From positions 298 to 7,135 of the forward strand of contig JAJZGE010000083.1 in the NCBI GenBank assembly GCA_021798675.1: a stretch of DNA of 6,838 nucleotides, read 5' to 3'. Origin of the DNA: Pseudomonadota bacterium. Lineage in GTDB: Bacteria; Pseudomonadota; Gammaproteobacteria; Xanthomonadales; Rhodanobacteraceae. The position numbers and the translations under genes were made by a program. The notes under the pieces were generated by a model. The model had not been told where the DNA came from, made no database searches, and saw nothing but the letters and a program-made list of their open reading frames with translations. Positions 5,360 through 6,838 of the stretch are shown here, piece after piece (positions within the stretch are counted from its first letter, which is position 1; each line of letters begins with the position of its first letter).

Positions 5360-5962
5360 ATGCGACTCCTCGCACCCACGCTGCTGCTCGCCGTTCTTCC
5401 GGTGATGGCATCGGCCACGCCGCTGCATTTCACCCTCGATCCAGACCACACCTATCCCAGCTTCGAGGCCGATCACATGGGCCTGTCGATCTGGCGCGGC
5501 AAGTTCGATCACAGCACCGGTACCGCTACGCTCGATGCGACCGCCAAAACCGGCACGGTGGATGTCAGCGTGGATATCGCCAGCATCGACTTCGGCAACC
5601 CGGCGCTGGACAAGGTGATGCTGGGTGCCGAGGCGCCGATGTGCCAGAGCGAATGCGGCACCTTCTTCGTGGCGAAATACCCGACGGCGCGCTATCGGGG
5701 CCGGCTGGCGGATTTCGTCGACGGCGCGCCGACCAGGGTGATCGGCCAGCTGACGATGCACGGAGTGACCCGGCCGCTGACGCTGGCCATCGACCGCTTC
5801 AAATGCATCCCCGATTTCATGCTCAAGCCGCGACTGCGTTGCGGTGCCGATGCGCTGGGAACGTTCCAGCGCGATGCGTTCGGACTCGACGGCGGCAAGT
5901 CGTTCGGCATGGACATGAAAGTGACCCTGCGCATCCAGGTCGAAGCGGTGCAGGACCCATGA
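5360..5962 (+). CDS. Periplasmic YceI-family lipocalin-like protein
   Basis: A 200-residue protein of the YceI family, an extended eight-stranded beta-barrel that in known structures binds an isoprenoid chain; members are linked to acid, osmotic or quinone-related functions. The signal peptide MRLLAPTLLLAVLPVMASA (cleavage after A19) sends it to the periplasm. Family marks follow in order: FTLDPDHTYPSFEADHMGLS (24-43), FDHSTGTATLDATAKTG (49-65), VDIASIDFGNPALDKVM, FFVAKYPTARY (102-112), IGQLTMHGVTRPLTL (128-142) and a final strand MKVTLRIQVEA. Length fits the family (about 190). Four cysteines remain in the mature part: C95 and C99 (in MCQSECG) and C149 and C161, which may form two disulfides. 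It is divergent from the XRE regulator and convergent with the GFA gene; no cytochrome b561 partner, common beside yceI, is present. The ATG at 5360 is fixed by the signal peptide. Confidence 0.92.
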   Translation: MRLLAPTLLLAVLPVMASATPLHFTLDPDHTYPSFEADHMGLSIWRGKFDHSTGTATLDATAKTGTVDVSVDIASIDFGNPALDKVMLGAEAPMCQSECGTFFVAKYPTARYRGRLADFVDGAPTRVIGQLTMHGVTRPLTLAIDRFKCIPDFMLKPRLRCGADALGTFQRDAFGLDGGKSFGMDMKVTLRIQVEAVQDP

Positions 5963-6026
5963 AACCAGTCGAACGGGCAGGCTGAGCCGCCATGCACATC
6001 CGTGTCGCCAGCCATTCGAGCAGACC

Positions 6027-6431
6027 TCAGTCGGGGTCCTTGTCGAAACGCGTGATCCCCTCGGGCAACTGCACCCAGGGGTGCCGGCGGCACTCGTAGA
6101 CCGAATCCTCGGGTGGCGGGAAGCCGGGATCTGCGAAGGCGCCCACGGCCACCATCACGAAGGCGTCGTTGCCCTCCTCGGTGTGGAACACCGGGCTGCC
6201 GCACACCGGGCAGAAGCGGAAGCGGAAGCGCGCGCCCTGGTCGCCGGTGCGTACGAACTCGGTGGCGGTGCCTTCGACCTTCCATGGCGCGGCATAGCCG
6301 GCCAGCGCAGCGAACACGCTGCCAGTGCGCTTCTGGCAGGCCAGGCAATGGCAGACGCCGGTGCCGAGGGTCGGGCCCTGCACCTCGATGCGCAGTTGCC
6401 CGCAATAGCAGGACGCGGTGCGGCTTTCCAT
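6027..6431 (-). CDS. GFA-family zinc protein (CENP-V/GFA domain)
   Basis: A 134-residue cytoplasmic protein of the GFA family, named for a glutathione-dependent formaldehyde-activating protein whose enzymatic role has been questioned. The cysteine pattern of the zinc sites is complete: C8-Y-C10 in SCYCG, C27-H-C29-x2-C32 in CHCLACQKRTGS, and C74-x2-C77 in FCPVCGSPVF. A closing GAFADPGF (97-104) and HPWVQLPEG (117-125) are also typical, the latter like the H-x-W stretch near the end of many members. The substrate is unknown; binding a glutathione adduct is the usual proposal. The ATG at 6431 is supported by GAGGT (6437-6441), five bases upstream, and by the SCYCG motif that follows closely. 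It ends 64 bp from the end of the YceI gene, which it faces. Length matches the family (about 120-140). Confidence 0.92.
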   Translation of the reverse strand: MESRTASCYCGQLRIEVQGPTLGTGVCHCLACQKRTGSVFAALAGYAAPWKVEGTATEFVRTGDQGARFRFRFCPVCGSPVFHTEEGNDAFVMVAVGAFADPGFPPPEDSVYECRRHPWVQLPEGITRFDKDPD

Positions 6432-6436
6432 ACGAT

Positions 6437-6441
6437 ACCTC
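6437..6441 (-). promoter_or_regulatory. Ribosome binding site of the GFA gene
   Basis: The minus strand reads GAGGT, five bases before the ATG at 6431. It supports this start over an upstream ATG in the same frame at 6533, whose extra 34 residues do not resemble the family. Confidence 0.6.
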
Positions 6442-6545
6442 AGCGACGGGGGATGGCTCGTGCACGACGAGCGGCAGCGAGGTTCCCGTCTTTTATCCCC
6501 TGGAACTCCATCGGCGACAGGGCCGAAAGACACACCGGACGGCGC

Positions 6546-6593
6546 GTAGCGTGCGGCTTGCGGAACGCGTCATGGCACGTTCCGCAAACGCAC
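6546..6593 (+). repeat. Long inverted repeat preceded by GTAG (REP-like hairpin)
   Basis: A perfect 10-bp inverted repeat (6558-6567 with 6578-6587) around a 10-base loop is extended by five more pairs (6551-6555 with 6589-6593) after a small internal loop. The sequence GTAG lies at 6546-6549, one base before the stem. Some REP elements of Stenotrophomonas, Pseudomonas and relatives start with GTAG followed by a hairpin and are mobilised by RAYT transposases. Only one copy is seen in the window and the stem is longer than usual, so the REP label is tentative; the hairpin is plain. Confidence 0.5.
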
Positions 6594-6685
6594 CGGGGTG
6601 TCCCGAAAAAGATGCCGACGACAGGCCGCAACCACTGCCAGGCCGCCACGGCTGTCGCCGGCACCATTCCACCCTGTCCACCCTG

Positions 6686-6712
6686 CGCCATCCGCCAGGT
6701 CGGCGAATGGCG
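6686..6712 (-). terminator. Terminator-like hairpin after the right-edge gene
   Basis: Arms of 11 bases (6686-6696 and 6702-6712) pair with a single mismatch around a five-base loop. On the minus strand the hairpin starts 11 bases after the stop codon of the right-edge gene. No T-run follows, so it may be a processing or stability element rather than a classical terminator. Confidence 0.5.
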
Positions 6713-6723
6713 TCAACCCGGGA

Positions 6724-6838
6724 TCAGGACCAGAGCAGGCGGCCGAAGAAGGTGAGGGTGCGATCCCACGCGTGCTCGGACCACACCGCATCGTGCTGGG
6801 TGCCGGGGATGCGACCAGGGCCCACGGCGGTCTCGTTG
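6724..6838 (-). CDS. C-terminal end of a probable dienelactone-hydrolase-family protein (cut by window edge)
   Basis: The last 37 codons of a minus-strand gene end in a TGA at 6724-6726. The readable part includes PGTQHDAVW followed by SEHAWDRTLTFFGRLLWS. The closing A-W-x-R-T-L-x-F-F pattern is the usual last helix of bacterial dienelactone hydrolases and related alpha/beta hydrolases, and the His in GTQHDAV stands where the catalytic histidine of that family occurs. Codon use is normal for the window and the gene is followed by a hairpin at 6686-6712. The assignment rests on a short tail and could be another alpha/beta hydrolase. It seems unrelated to the secreted hydrolase at 1566-2639, whose tail is different. 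Confidence 0.6.
   Translation of the reverse strand, partial: NETAVGPGRIPGTQHDAVWSEHAWDRTLTFFGRLLWS

Larger units (their letters stand above)
6432..6723. other. 292-bp gap between the GFA gene and the right-edge gene, with two strong hairpins
   Basis: No gene is supported here. Besides the GFA ribosome binding site it holds a long inverted repeat (6551-6593), a tandem pair of a 9-base unit TCCACCCTG (6668-6676 and 6677-6685), and a hairpin close to the end of the gene at the right edge (6686-6712). The GFA promoter should lie in the part nearest 6450-6550, but I see no clear pair of hexamers. Confidence 0.5.

Noticed and set aside
5248..5985. Plus-strand 245-codon frame overlapping yceI
   Set aside because: It runs through yceI in another frame. 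The YceI frame has a signal peptide and family motifs; this one is Arg-rich without motifs.
5976..5991. Small hairpin between the convergent yceI and GFA genes as a shared terminator
   Set aside because: Six G-C pairs with a bulged A and a three-base loop are possible, but no T-run follows on either strand; too weak in GC-rich DNA to call.

Overview
The window is GC-rich DNA from the chromosome of a Gammaproteobacterium, most likely of the Xanthomonadales (Xanthomonadaceae/Rhodanobacteraceae type). This rests on the very high GC, the wording of the YaeQ N-terminus, a DgcZ-like cyclase, and the mix of YceI, GFA and GyrI-type AraC proteins. The assignment is by recognition only. No rRNA, tRNA, CRISPR array, insertion sequence or phage gene was seen.

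Layout, left to right. The start of a minus-strand yaeQ gene is cut by the left edge. A gap follows that holds the decayed 3' end of a small pilin-like gene. Next is an intact minus-strand diguanylate cyclase with an N-terminal zinc-binding CZB domain, like E. coli DgcZ. Then come a minus-strand pair of an AraC/GyrI-type regulator and a secreted alpha/beta hydrolase, 31 bp apart and probably co-transcribed. Then comes a short secreted pilin-like protein, followed by a frameshifted and truncated 3' fragment of a second DgcZ-like gene. A small Cro/CI-type (XRE) regulator follows. Divergent to it is a plus-strand periplasmic YceI protein, convergent with a minus-strand GFA-family zinc protein. 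The window ends in the C-terminus of a probable dienelactone-hydrolase-family gene.

The main result is a hidden segmental duplication. The block 'DgcZ-like gene, then pilin-like gene' occurs twice on the minus strand, about 3.9 kb apart, on either side of the AraC-hydrolase pair. At the left locus the cyclase is intact and the pilin-like gene is reduced to a tail. At the right locus the pilin-like gene is intact and the cyclase is reduced to a frameshifted fragment. The match includes non-coding flank with a 22-bp exact identity. The simplest reading is a duplication followed by reciprocal loss, so that one working copy of each gene remains at different places. This suggests, but does not prove, that a zinc-sensing c-di-GMP synthase and a small secreted pilin-like protein were once neighbours in one transcription unit.

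Other points of note are a hairpin that places the pilin-like gene's ribosome binding site in its loop and its start codon in its stem, a strong hairpin preceded by GTAG (the head motif of some REP elements) beside the GFA gene, and a stem-loop in the leader of the cyclase.
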